This document shows, in pieces, positions 14,048 to 27,949 of a DNA stretch of 64,000 bases; the first letter of the stretch is position 1; every line of letters starts with the position of its first letter. The notes under the pieces were generated by a model, which worked only from the letters and a program-made list of their open reading frames with translations, searched no databases and was not told the origin of the DNA. The DNA is from Hamiltosporidium tvaerminnensis. Lineage: Eukaryota; Microsporidia; Dubosqiidae. A program made the position numbers and the translations under genes. Location: contig JAKIMF020000004.1 in the NCBI GenBank assembly GCA_022605425.2, positions 62,001 through 126,000 on the forward strand. The letters are read 5' to 3'.

Positions 14048-16120
14048 TTATGTCATAATGAAAAGAAGACTAAAAATCGAAAAATATTCTATTGACAAAT
14101 GGGAATCCTCGTAGTATTCTTCAGCTTGCTTGATTATCGAATTGTAAGTAAATCCATAGCCTCTTTTCGCGTAACAAGACATGACTAAAATAGAATTTCC
14201 TAAAATTGCCTTCTCTATATGACTTATTCTGAATTCAAGGTCAAATAATATTTTTAAGACTTGAATGTCATTGTCGTGTTTATTTTGCGAAAAATCCATC
14301 GACTTTATTTTGTCCTTCAAATTTCTTATATTCTGAGCTTCCTGATTAAAAATAGTTTCTAATCTCTTATTTCCACAAAATCTATCTCTATATATATTTA
14401 CAAGTGCCGTAGCCTTATCCATATAAATATTTACGCTACAATGACTGCAAATTAAAGCAAATAATCTCCTTTGTATCAACTTTGAGGCAGATGGATTCGT
14501 TAGTTGGCATATAATACCTAAAGAAAGATCGTTTTTGAGTCCATCCTCTATTCTAAATTCTTATCAAATAAAAATCTAAAAATAAATCGCAGTTTTAATT
14601 CAAAAAGAGAAATTCTAAAATATTTTCCTTTTTTGATAGTAACAGTAGAGAAATAATATAATGTATTTAAAAGTCGGTAGATCCGAATCTTCTCGGGTGT
14701 TTTCTGAAAGGAATAAAACAATTCTGATAACAAAATTCTCGTAAAGAATATTTTTTTGTCTATTAAGTTTTTTGAAACACTTTTTTTGTCACAGGATTTA
14801 TATTTAACAACCTTATCATTGTTTAAAGGAATTGAATATGTTATAAGACTTATAACTTCATAAAGATAATACACATACAGAATGTGTCCTTTCAAAATAT
14901 ATTGGAACTGGTTTTCCTTGAAAAATTCTGTAAACAAATTTAACTCGGGAAATATTAAATTAATCTTTGTGTTTTCAATATTATTAAAAGGATTAAAGCA
15001 AATATTTTCGTGTATTTTTTTGCACAATTCTAATCTGCTTAGATTCAAAAAAAAATTGTTCTCAAGTTTGACAAGTTTTTTACCAAATATTAAGATTGTT
15101 TTTAAATCCTCGAATGTTTTTACTTCATTGGGATAGAACTTTGAATTTTTTTTTTAAGATTTTCTAAAATATTTTTTTCGTCTAGGTCATCATCATAATA
15201 ATTATTTTCGTTGCAATTATCAGTACTATTAGAAGTAAATATTAAACTTAATAATTCTTCTTTTATAATTAGAATAGATTCATGATTTACATCGTTTAAA
15301 TTTTTTTGTGAAATTTTTCGGTTAAAAAAAAGATTGAAGGAAGGTATATTTGACATCATTACGTGTATTTTTCTATACAACATTTTTCCGCATTTCCACG
15401 CAACCTTTCCTTCATTTTGATATTTTTGCTTATCGAAGGATTACTTGGTATAGGATTATTCATTGGAACTTCTATTGCTTTATTTAAAGCTAAAAATTCC
15501 TGGGCTGAAAAATCCACTTCTTCGGAACATATTGTAGAGTTATCAATTATTACTGAATGAGAGCATGTATCAGGGAGGCTACATTCTGGATTTACTTCAT
15601 TTTGTTCAATATATTTATATTCAAGGGGTTTTGAAATTTGTTCTTTCATTGCCTTTTCGGGAAAGGCAATATAGAATGCTGGTAGCGGTGTGGATGAATA
15701 GAATGCCGTTTCGGGCTCGGTCTGATTGCTGCATGTCATATGCAATGATTTATCTTTAAAAGAACTATTCTCTTTGTTTACTTTTGAATCACTCGTTTCC
15801 TTTATACAACGGTTCTGTGCATGTTCTTTCCAAGCTTCTTATTTTTTTGGAGTATATTCGGTCTGTAATGTTGCAGTTTTCGGTAGTTGACTACTTGGTT
15901 CACTTTGTAAGATTTCTATTTTTGGTGGTTGACTTAGCTCACTTTGTGATAAGAAAATTTTCGCAAAACTTAAATAATCAAAACCATCGATTGTATAATC
16001 ATCGTTGTTTTGATATGTAGAATTTGTTTGCCAAATTATTTTGTTATTTCTTTGTTTGCTTGCATTAAGGGTTTCTGTTAGAAAAGCAAAAATTGTGTAA
16101 ACACTGAATTTAGTTTTCAT
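14048..16120 (-). pseudogene. Large secreted hypothetical protein, broken
   Basis: Five successive open pieces on the minus strand join into one protein of about 690 residues when the breaks are ignored. The first piece starts with ATG at 16120 and a signal-peptide-like MKTKFSVYTIFAFLTETLNA. It is followed by a Gln/Pro/Ser-rich tract with an imperfect internal repeat (ILQSEPSSQLPK then TATLQTE), then a polar region and a Lys/Leu/Phe-rich C-terminal half. Breaks: an in-frame TAA at 15839-15841, a frame change near 15370 at an A-rich stretch, one in a ten-base A run near 15150, and one near 14558. Between breaks the frames are open and protein-like, so decay is recent, or some breaks are homopolymer sequencing errors. 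I recognise no domain. The start lacks the CCC signal of the housekeeping genes. Like 34866-36140 and 62155-63657 it may be a lineage-specific secreted protein. Confidence 0.65.
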
Positions 16121-17864
16121 GGCTGACTTTTTATGTACGTATGTATTATTTATTCAGGTTCTATAGATTTTTTATAATCTGTTAGACATTTTTTTCGATT
16201 CTAGATTCATTAAGAATTCTGGAACAAAAAAAACAATATTTCCATTTTCTACCAGTGTATTTTTGAATTCATAATTTTGATTTAACAAATGAAAAGGTTT
16301 ATGTATTATAGCTAATAATCTGACGTTTTTCATTTTAAATACAAAATATTTGAAATTTTTTAGTCTAAATTTGTCAATCAATGTAACTGCTGTTATTCCA
16401 AAACATACATTTTGGTTTCTTTTGTAGGTTAGAGGTTGAAAATATTATGCTTTCATTAACAAAATTTTAAATATAATATGACCATATAGGATATATTGAA
16501 GTTTTTTCAATGAATTTTCATAATTTTTAAATGAAGTTTCAAAGTTGTTATTAAAATTACAGAATATTCTAACATTTTTAAAATTTAAATGTTTTCAATT
16601 TTTTTTCGAACTTCTTAAAAAAATTTGTTTTTAATATAAATTATTCATATCGTATAATTTCTCATATTTCTTGCGAGTTTATTTTTTTCTTTTAAGACTT
16701 TATTTTAATGTATGTATGATAAAAATAGAAACATAGAAATGTTTTTTGGAGGCTAGGTTATTCTTACGTATTCTTTGATATTTCTATGTCTCTTTGAGTT
16801 ATATTTTATGTACAGTTTCTAGATTAATAGAAATTATATATGAAGTTTGAAATTCTAATAGATTCATGTTTTATTATTTGCTGCATTTTTTCAAATTAAA
16901 TACCAATAGATTTATTATAATATTGCATCCAATTTAAGAATAAAATTTATTTGCTGTATAAAGATTATGACTCTTTAATAAATTAAATTTGTTCCAAATC
17001 TAAAAATACGGAAATAAAATATGATATCCTTAATACAGGTTTTTTGATTTTCCAAATAAAAATATTGTACTTAATTAAGTAAATTATAAATAAATCATGT
17101 TACAAATTTCCAATTAAAGAACGATTGATATATTGTAAACAATCCACTAAAAGTAAATTAAAAACATATCACTGTTAATTTAACAATCCTTATATATTTT
17201 ATAAAAAAGAAATTTTTAATAGATCTAAAAATATATCGATTTAGATTTTTTTTAGACGAGAAAATTTTTTCTAACAATTTTAATCTCCATCAGTTTAAAT
17301 TTTAAATTCTTAGTTTACAAATTACTATAATTTTTCTTAAGAGCTTTATGATGTCAGATTTTACATGAAGGAAAAGCAAGCATGATACAGGTTTTCCAAA
17401 AATTTCATATTTTATGAATCGATAAAAAAATATATTTTTTTTCTTATAATTATGTATCTTAAATTTACGAAGATGCATGTATTAGATATAAACAGTCATG
17501 AAATTAGCCAATTTAAAGAAACTCACAAACTATTTTGCATAAAATTAAATACGAAATGTCAGACTCAATTTATTGCTTTGATATTTATTCTAGGTGTTTA
17601 AATAAATCACTCTTACTTTTAAATAATGGTTTATATAAGAATAAGTACCAATCTTAAGAAAGAATCATTTTAAATACTATGATTATACTCTAAAAATGGC
17701 GTTTTTATTTCATTTTCAAATGCTTTTTAAATTATGTATCTTGATGTGAGATCGTTGAGTTTCTATGTCTATAATCGACGGACTAAAAAAATTGTATTGA
17801 TTCTTTGAATAAAGGCTTTTGTTCGCTTTTTATTATAATCATCGAATTTGAAAATGTAACATAT
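16121..17864. other. Gene-free A+T-rich region
   Basis: Apart from a short open frame at 16172-16381 that would need a TTG start and matches nothing I know, I see nothing here. Confidence 0.5.
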
Positions 17865-18110
17865 CGCAATTTCCCACCATGCTGGGGGCATAATTGTTTT
17901 TGATACTTAGCTGCTTAACCTAAGAGGCGACTAAAAGGGACTGTCCTCCATGTTGAAGTTGGGCGTAGGGCTAAAAACCCAGCCTTTAAAACCACTTGTT
18001 ACGAACCCGAAGAAGTAAAAAAATTCATTGAAAAAGACCAGTATATGGTATTATGGCGGGAACCAAGGCTCTTGCAGAGCTGAAGTGCTGCAGATGAATG
18101 AATATATCGC
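17865..18110 (+). repeat. R2 repeat, LINE-like 3' end
   Basis: Best copy of R2. It starts near CCCACCATGCTGGGGGCATA, contains GGCGTAGGGCTAA, and ends with a short hairpin (AAGGCTCTTGCAGAGCT) followed by GATGAATGAATA. A 3' hairpin followed by a short simple repeat is the usual shape of the 3' end of CR1/L2- or RTE-like non-LTR elements; that classification is inference. A reverse copy lies at 11738-11965 and a decayed one at 34215-34410. Confidence 0.75.
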
Positions 18111-21100
18111 ACATTAAAACGGAATTTTAATAAACAGCGGCCAGATATGTAAATATTAGATTAGTTTTCTTGTCAACTATAAGATAAAACTAGATCGAGC
18201 CTTTAATTTTTTTTACACCATAGATTTATATTATTTATTACGATACGAAAGCTTTATTGATTTATAGCTTAGAATTTATACCCGCAAAATTCTAGAAACA
18301 AATGCCCTAAACCCTACCGTTCACAAATCTAAATATAGAGTAGCTTTATCTTATAAATAAGGGTATCGCATCTAAAGCTCGTATAGAAGAATAATAATAC
18401 AGTCAGTCTTTCTTATTCTCAATTTCCGAGATTTTTTTATTTATAAGAATGGATTAAGTTATGAGTTTTTTATCATTGGAATCTAAAAATTATGCTATTA
18501 TAGGGGTTTTTATCATGAATAAGGAAAAAAAATGTTTTTTTTATATCCAAAGCTTAAATACGAATATGAACTGGATTGCAAGTAAAATCAAAGCTTATAA
18601 TTTTTACTAATAAGAACTTCTATATCAAAATACTTGATCAAAACAAATCAATTTCAAAATGAAAAAGACTCCTTTGATATTTAACTGTGTATATTTAAAT
18701 TTGCAAAACCTACAATTTAAAAAACTTTTTTGCATTTCGTACATTTCTTAAACGAGCAATTAAAAAAAATGTTTTTTTCTGTGATGCTATGATAATATTA
18801 TGAAATTATACACAAATAACTTGTGCCTTATATATCTTAATTTTCTTATCATAATTTTATTTGATCACAAATATTGGTAAGATTTGTATTATAAAATCCT
18901 GACACTTTTATTCAGCATCAGCATCTTATTTTTTCAACAAGTAATTGAAGACTATGTAGCTATATAGCAAATTATTAGATCTATAGTATATATTTTGATC
19001 TAATATGTATAAAACTTACTATAGAATCATTCGGTACAAAAAGAATGTATATTTTATATTCGTGATGTTTTTTTTTATAGATAATAGATGTTTTGGCAAT
19101 GTCCGGGGGCTTTACATTGATAAATAAGATTATATGGATGACATCTAAGATGCCCTTTGCCAAAAACATGAAATATGTGCTTTATACTTATGAAATATAA
19201 TAGATATTGTTTTTATCGAAAATTTTTACTATAGTAATATTGTAATTAAAATTCAAATTTCTTTTGGTTGCGTTTATCTGTTGGGTTTTTGTGCAAAATT
19301 AAACTTATTTAAATGATATAAAGGCTTTTAATACAATCTAGCGAAGTAATTTTTCGTACATATATTTTTTTAAAATGATTCAATAAATATTCTCTGATGG
19401 TCATTTTGTAATATATTATAATGGGGGTTTCAAGGTAAATTCTACAATTTTCTCTGATATTTTTTGAAATTGTTTAATCTTTTAAAAAAAATGTATGAAC
19501 TATTTCAAATTAAAATTCTAATATTTTTTATCTTTATAGAATATGTCGTTGTAAAAGGGAAGAAATTTTACAGAGAATGAAGACTTTTGTTTTATCTTTG
19601 GAAATATTTTTACTGTTTATCTGATCAAATATGGGACCGAAAGAAAATTTTTATGGCATTGAATTATATAATATCACCGCTTCAGATATTTATAGAAAAT
19701 ATTTGTATTGCTTAGCGATGATATATTTTTCAATTTTTTGGCACTTATCACAATAAACCACTTTGTTAGTTATATATTCGTATTACTAAAAATGCTTTAG
19801 ATTCAATTTTTAAAAATAAAGGAAGATTTTTTAGCATTTCAGAATTCATAATTATTGATTTCTTAAATAAAATTAGACGGCTTTGTTAGAATATTAATCG
19901 TTCTTATGGCGTTTAAAAATTCTTTTTTATAAAATGAGTATATTTTATAGTTTTTTTTAATTTATTTTACTAGACTGTTCTAAACAAGTATGAGTCTTTG
20001 TTTCGTCTTTAAATTTAATAGATAGTATCGTTTGTTCTATTCTGTATAGTTTGGATTCAATTATATCGTTGAAAATGGGATTGAATACATATATTAGTCC
20101 ATACTATAGAAAAACACGGAATGTAATATGATAGTATTAAAATAAAAATGGCTTTCTGGAATCGAAACTATCATTTTTTTGATAGGTTATTGCGGTCAGA
20201 ACGTGTTTTGTTTTAAAAAAGCAAAGAATGAACGATATGATGAAAATTTTTATTGCTTTCGCTAAAAAAGATTTTTGGTAAAATCATAAGTTTTTTTCCT
20301 ACCGATAACAAAATAAAACCGCGATTAGGAGAATAGTTTAAAGCTCATGTATTTTAAGTTTCTAAATTAAGGAATCTTATGAACTATATTTACATGCAAA
20401 ATGTAAATAGTTAAATCGGTGTATAAACTAATATATGTACTGAAAAAACAAATATAGTGAAAAATTACATTTAGAAAACAGATCTGAGAAAATTTTGTAT
20501 TAAATAGATGTTTATAGATAACGAAAGGCGAAAATTTATTTTATCGAGATAGGACAAATAAAGATTACTTAACCCAGTATGCAACATTTTAAAACATAAG
20601 CATGTAGATATACAAACATAGCTTGCATGATCACAGCGGCTAAGAATTATGGATTATTATTTTTGTTAATTGTTTGTTTTTAGAACTTTTATGATAGCAA
20701 TTAAATGATTAGGATTCAATGCTAGGGGTCAATTTCAAGCACAGAAGCATTCTTTGATCTGCTTTCTTAAATAAAAATTAATTTTATATTGGCTTCTTGA
20801 AACAAAGAAATGTGTTCAATTTATTGAGATAAGTAGAAAATTACAAGCTGAAAAAATTCGAATATACTTTTTATAAATGCGAATTATGAATTAAAAAGTA
20901 TTGGAGTAGCCGTCGTAATAAAAGTACGATTAATTTTCATTGAACGATTTTAATTTTTATAAGCTTTAATTTTCACTTATAAACTTTCATATTGCAATAT
21001 CTTGTTCTGGAACTACAATCATAACAAAAACGTATTCTTCCAACTCTTGTGAATATTATAAGAACGAAAAAATTAAAGTGAACTTGGTGAAATCTTTAGA

Positions 21101-24100
21101 AACTGCAATAGCACGTGAGACAAAAAAATATGAAATGAAAGCTATAGTTTTTAATTATGGTTTTATTAAAATTTTGGTAATTCATATTCATTCCTGTCAA
21201 AACCGCAAAGGAAATGCAATTATGAGAGAACAGACTATTTATATGCGAACAAAACGAGAGAAATATGTTTTTTCAAGTATTTATACATTTCTAAGTCTGA
21301 TTTTGGTTTTTTGAAACATTATCTGGAAGATAAAAAAATTGTAAAACCCTAATTTACTTGATGAAATTATTCAATAGATTTGTTTTTAATATTTTTAGAG
21401 TATGTAACAACTAGAAATTAGAAAAATTTCGGAAAGGCTTAACCTGTATAAACTTGAAATATTTAATTATTTTCTTTTTAAATTCTAAACATTGTGAACA
21501 ATAGCCTGATTTTTCGTACCTCAGATTTTTGCTTATCTATGGGATATCCATTGATATGAAAGTTATATAGATATAAATTTCATTTCGGGTTTCTGTTTTC
21601 ATCTTCATCATTTAGTTTATTCACCTTATTGGTACATCTGTTACGAATTTGAAATTTTTGCATAACTTATAAGAAAATGATATAAACCCCAGCATACCCA
21701 TTCAAATAATTTTAGATCAGAAATAGGAACCTGCGAAACATTGTTAAAATAATTTGCTCTAGCTCACAAGTATTTAAACTTTGCACTTAATTTTCTAATG
21801 CCATTTACATCAGGAAAATATTTTTTAATTTATTCTATTCAAGTCATATAAGCCGAATTTTATTTTTTTTTGAGAGATGTCTTGGTTATTCTGATATATA
21901 ATAATTAAACATAAATTCTTTGGACTTGTGCCCTAAAAAAATCTAATTTGTATACCTTATGTAGCAAAAATTTTATTTTCACGATTTATTTATTGATTAT
22001 CATACGATAAACATTAAAGTGCACGATTATTGTTCAAAATAATTAAAATATAGTAGTTACTGTTTATAACATGATCATCTATGTATTTATTCAGCTAGAA
22101 AGGAATTTATATTTATATCTGAGAAAGTAGATGATGCCTATGTATATTTTTGCGAAGAACGATTCGCTTTTGTAATTGCGATACAAGAAAACTAAATAGA
22201 ATAATTTTTACAAACATATATATTTCAAAAGCAAATTTAGCCTTTTTTGTGATTATACGCAAAATCTTGCTTGTAGTAATTGTATCTATATAGTTTTTAG
22301 CTACGGAAAAACCAGTATTGCTTTTTTTTAGTTGCAAAAAGGTTCGATTGCAAATTCTTTATCAAATTATGATCTTTACAAGCTATTGTACATTTTTTTA
22401 CTTAGAAAATATTTCAAATTATAGAGCCTAAGAGTTAGAGTTTCTATCAAAAATGGCAAGTCATAGTGTATATCGAATTATTTAAAACCTAATTTTCTAG
22501 TATTCTGTGCTCGTCTAGAGATTTTTTCAAATAACTTGCTAAAAAAACTTTAATTTATATACACAATTAAAGGTTTTTAATTCACAGTTTATCCTCTTTT
22601 TAAAAATATTTTTAGTGATTTATCCAACCTAAGATAGCTGATTTGGGAAAAGAATTAGCCAAGACTATATACCAATGTATTCATATATATTTTGCAGGCT
22701 TTTAAATTTTAAAGAATTAAAAAATCTAGACCATCGTTTTCAATCCATGAGAATTATATTTTACAAGTTTAGATATAAATCCTTCTAAAACCATTGAGAC
22801 GTTTAAAATTTGTATTTAGCCGGTTTTACCCGATGAAAATTCCATCTTTAATAAGTTATCTTACTTAATATGTTTAAACTTTGTAACACAAGATTATTTG
22901 AAGATTAAGTTTAATAATTAAACATCATATTCTAAAAGAATTAGGAAGTATTTCAAATCATAATTTTGTTTGAGACTGGTAGTATAAATTTTATTTCTAC
23001 TTTAAGAATACAATATCTGGTATCGAGTAAATCTAGGAATACTCTATCTGAAATATAATAATTTAAGTAGATATGCTATAAAAAGCCTTGATGAAGCTAA
23101 AAACTATGCTATTTGTGAGGAAATAAAATAAGTAAAATTTTTAAGACTTGGAAATAGGCGATATGAATATCACTTAAAAAAATACCGAATTTATTTCACT
23201 TTTTTAGAATGAATTAATAAATATATTTCTACCATATTTAATCATATTATATAGCAAAGGTATAGTTAGCTAATTTAATTTATCTATTTTTATTATCTGT
23301 TTACCGAAACTTTTTAAAAATTTTTTTACGCTTTTTTTACTCTGAATTTTCAAGATACTCTTTTTTAGAAGTTTGAAAATTCAAATGCTAAATTTTCCTA
23401 CTTAATTCATTCTTGATTATCTAATATATCTGGCATTGTCATTAATTTCTTTTTATAATTAGCGATAAATGTATAGCATATAGCTATATCTTGTATCTAT
23501 GCATTTTAATCCTTTAAGCAAAGTATTTTAAATATATTTGTAAACTTATACTTTATTACATATCAGTGTGCTTTTTTATACTTGTTTAGCAACATTAAAT
23601 GTATTATTACTTGTATTTAAGAAATTTTTGCTTGAAACATGTAGTTAAAGCTAAGTACATACTTATAGATACTAATATTAAGCAAATGGAAGCACAAAAT
23701 ATTAGACTTTTAATTTAAAAGATCAATATCGAAATATAATAGTGAAAAAAGCAATTACAAAAAAAACCTGAGAATAAGAGATCGAAAAGATAGAATAAGC
23801 CAACCAATTAAATAAAACAAACAATTCTGTTTTTAATTCCTTTGTTTAAACTACAAATGGTTTTAATTCCTTTTATCTTTAAATCCATATGCTTAGTAAT
23901 ATTAGAGACCGAAATTCGAGACTGCATTTTTTAAAGATTAAACTTCTTGATATCTTAATGATCGGGTTATTATCTAAAAAAGAAGGCCTTTGCTGGCAAT
24001 CTTACATTTAATCCTTTTTAGTTGCATTGTAGTATTTTTTGTTTTTTTTTCATAATTATTTCGATTTTTATATACCTAAATTATATTCATTTTTTCTTTT

Positions 24101-25245
24101 GCCGCATTAACTGGAATTGATTGTGCTTCCGCAATATCGAATTTATATTCATATTTGATCGCAATTCTAAAAACAGGTTTGTCTTCGAATAAATTTAAAA
24201 AATTCGAACCAGCGCTTTTTAAATATTATGTTTTTATTTTCTTAAGGACATCTTTAATTTTATTTTTTTAAGGAAAAAATTTTGAATTTTTAAAGCTTTG
24301 GATTTTTATATAAATATATTCTGTAAAATCCTTTTTTAAAAATTAACTTGTATAATTTTGAAGCAAATCAGATATGTTACATAAGCATTTACTAACTTAC
24401 AATACATTTCTGTACTTTTTTTCTCTCGGAATTTACTTTCGGTAAGAGTTTAATTTTTAAGTACATTTGTTAAAGATGCTAGTTTTTAATATATTTCATA
24501 CCAGAATTAGCAGTACGAACAGACTTTATTCTAAATATTCTTTGGATTATAATAATATGTAAGTTTTAGAGTATTTACTACGAGCTTTTATTTCCGAAAT
24601 TCCAATTCATTTCATACAAATCCCGTATTAGCTCACAAAACCAATATATTATAATTTTTATTTGTAATCAACTTTAAATTTTTTTATAGAATTATAATTG
24701 TCTAAATTTTAGTTCTCTAAACTCAAAATAAAATTCTTGATATATTGTTTAACACCCGTAATTTTGAGAAAATTTTAATTTAAGATTTTAGATATTTCCG
24801 ATGGGCTAGCTTTATGGAAACCTTGCGGCTTAGGAAACCTATTTTCTTAGAAGGTTTTTCCCGAGTTTCACATTTGCCAATATATTTTTGTCTTTTTGGA
24901 AAATTTTAACTGTTTGGAAATTTACACAATGCCCTTTTGATTAATAATATTACTTTCATGTGAGACATAATATCCTGGGAACAATGTATTTATATTTTTG
25001 ATAAAGGTGATTTTGAATATATATATTTTATATACGTCTTTTGGAGTCACTTTATCGAAATGAATTTGCTAAATATTTAATTAATTTTAAATTTCGATCG
25101 GGAATTTTCTCAAAACTCCTTCCAAATACATTCCGCTGCTTTTTCTGTTTTTAAATATTTTACCGAGTAGTCGCGTTTTTGGCGTGTCTAAAAAGCCCTA
25201 AAATGTTTGCATTTTATAATTAATTAGATATTTTTTTAGAAGGCT
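18111..25245. other. Gene-free A+T-rich region
   Basis: Seven kilobases without a recognisable gene. Open frames are short, need non-ATG starts or have no protein character. No RNA gene seen. G+C rises slightly near 24800-25200, without readable content. Confidence 0.5.
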
Positions 25246-25969
25246 GGTGGAGGGAGGATAACCACATAAAAGACTTTCTGCTTGGCAATAAGTGTATGAA
25301 ACCGATGTGAGGATCATTGTTTGGATTTTTGGTGGGAAAAAACCCCACTTTATCTTCGGCTGTTGCATGGAAGGTATGTTGAGGAGGAGAGGTCTAAGAA
25401 AGGGAGAAACCTTTTCTACAAATTTATTTGTAGTTTTTTATGTAACCAGATAGCAGAACGCAGCTGTGATTGTAGGTAATTACCATGTAAAAGCATGAAA
25501 ACCTAGCCTTGCTCACTCAGGTCAGAAGACTTAGCGCCTGGGTGATATAAAAATAAAACCCATTAAAAGCCAGGAGAGCTAAGTTGCAGGTTATACCTGT
25601 TGGTATGACATTGCACTGTCTAGGTGGACCCCATGTAAATCTCTGAAATATATCTTAGCTAGAAGTTTATTGGGTTCAGAAAGTGTAGAGTAAGTGGGAA
25701 TGCTGCATAGTCTTATAGAAGTTTAGGTTAGGTTTCGGCCTACAATCACACTGTGCAACGGAAACTAACGAAATCCGGGCAACCATCTTGCCCATTAAAT
25801 TTTTCTACACACCTTTTAGATGAAAGGCTTTGATATGTAGGTATCACAGGGTGTACCAATAGAATGTTGAGATAGCAGTTATTTATATTAAACCTAGAAC
25901 AGCGTTAATGTTATGCAAACAATTTAACCCTCATCACTGCTTAAAAAAAAGGTGATATTTTAAATAAAG
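25246..25969 (+). repeat. R1 repeat, full-length but diverged copy
   Basis: It runs from the R1 5' end (GGTGGAGGGAGGATAACCAC, first base changed) to the 3' end TTTTAAATAAAG. It is collinear with 36519-37246 over its whole length, with scattered substitutions and small indels. One of these, an extra base in GAGGATCATT, breaks any long frame. No convincing target-site duplication is left, which fits an older insertion. The central segment has a TAGG/CCTA-flanked TTTCGG in place of the TTCG hairpin of other copies. Confidence 0.85.
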
Positions 25970-27949
25970 TTAATTCTATGAGATTAAATAGAACAGAAAT
26001 ATGAAAAAAATCTAATGAAAAGTATGATAGCTGGTAATTTATTAATGATCAAACCAATCAATGACTTATTTTTTTTAAAAAATAACTAAGAAATTTATAA
26101 GAATATTTTTCAAAGTAAGAATTTATTAAGAAAAGGTATTTCTGCTGAAAATGTATATCCATAATAAAAATTATTTTTTTAATTCAAATAAATAAATTTG
26201 TTGTTAGAAAGAAGCATAAAAATAAATTTAAAACTATTTTAGTAAAATATAGAATTTTTTTTATTAAAAAAAGTTGTATTTTACATGTTTTCTAGAAGGT
26301 GTTGGTGTTTTTAAAATCTTAGAAAAAAAAGAAGGTAACTGCGTAATCCGACACCTAGATTAGTCAAAGAAGCACAAAGCAAAGTAAAATCAAGAGTCTA
26401 ACGGCTTTTTCGCACAAGATTAAATGCAAAAAAATTATTTTCTGCATTAATCAACATATGATGTCTTAAATCTACTATTATATTTGATACTTCGACTTGA
26501 ACCGCCTACTTCTCTAGGTTAGATCGTATATGTGTGCGGTGTCGCTGAAAAATAAAGTTAATTTCCGCCTAGGATGTAAAGAGAATTTTTGCCTTTTAAA
26601 AAATAACACGAAGAAGTCTACATAGTGGAGATTTACGAAGCGAACTTTGCGTTTGCAATTTTTGAATGATCTGAAAAAAATTAAAGAAATATTAACTTAA
26701 AAAGCAGCAATCCTAAAGGTGGAAAATACTGTTTAAACACATCTTGCACTAATAAAAGGCTTCTTATACGTAAAATATATGTCCGAAGAAGTCAGAAAAA
26801 GAATTTTTAAGGGGTATAACTTGCAAACTGATACAATGAAATAGAAAACCTGAAACCGCATTAACAGTTTATAAGGCAAGAAAAAAGTAGCTTGTAGGTG
26901 TGATAGGATTTTCAAGATTAGGTTAAAAGGGAAGATTAGACTACGAGGTTAAACACTATTTTGCCATATCTAGGATATAAATGTTACTGGGGAGTAAAAG
27001 ATAAGTTTCGACATAGTAATATGCCAATAAAACAGTGGGGCATTATGCAACTTGATGTTAGAATATATTTGACTATATCAAAGGAGATACTAGTGTGCTA
27101 AAATGCCTAGACCTTTTTTTTAGAATCGATCTAGGTTTATTATACAAAACAGCTACGGAGTCACTGTTTTCAAGAATTTATTGATATCAAGCATGCGAAG
27201 ACTAGTGTGGAGAATAAAATAAATTCCGGGTTAATATTCGGAATAATAGGCTCGTTTGTTGTGTTCACGAGACACTAAATCAATAGAATGTTATTTAAGC
27301 AGGAATTACTCCCGGGGATTATCTTCAAATGGTTAAACTTAAAAACTTAGACTATATAACTCTTTACCTAATAAGTTAAAGCTTATCTATAAGTTAATTT
27401 CGAGAAAATCACCTGTGTGATGACTTGGGACAATAAAATGTCGCTGGAGCGCAAAACATACCTTAAAATATTGCAAATACCCATGCATGCATAGAGAATA
27501 AAACAGGTGATATTGTTAAAAGGGACTTTCGAAACGATTGATGTTAATTGACGCAAAGAACCAAAGTCTCACTTGAACACCGGACAGTGTGAGGAGTGGT
27601 TTGCTTAAGTGGTACTATATGATCTGGGTGGATACATAAAAAACCAAAATTTTTATAAATGAAGTGAAATGCGAAAAAGATGGTGTTAACGAGTAAATTT
27701 GAACAATATTTTACTCTTTATTTTAGACAAGGAACCAAAAACAAATATAAACGAATAGTCGGATATAGAAAAAGTAAATTAAGTGGTTAAAATCATTGGA
27801 AATTTATGTAAAAGAGGTAAAATATTTTTAAAATTGAATTTTATAAACCTTATAAATTGTCATTAATAGTGAAATTGTAGTTAAAATATAATTTTTAATT
27901 TAAGTAGGAATTCTTTATAGATAAAAACATTTATAATAATAAATTTAAA
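25970..27949. other. Gene-free region, partly of higher G+C
   Basis: The first 330 bases are A+T-rich. From about 26300 to 27720 the base composition is clearly less A+T-rich than ordinary intergenic DNA of this window and has fewer homopolymers, as in the readable retroelement relics. All six frames are full of stops and I could not name a protein. It may be a strongly decayed mobile element or old gene. Confidence 0.4.

Noticed and set aside
16172-16381. 69-codon frame upstream of the broken secreted gene
   Set aside because: It starts with TTG, not ATG, has no recognisable content and no start signal.
21078-21314. 78-codon frame
   Set aside because: Needs a GTG start and has no protein-like features; likely chance.
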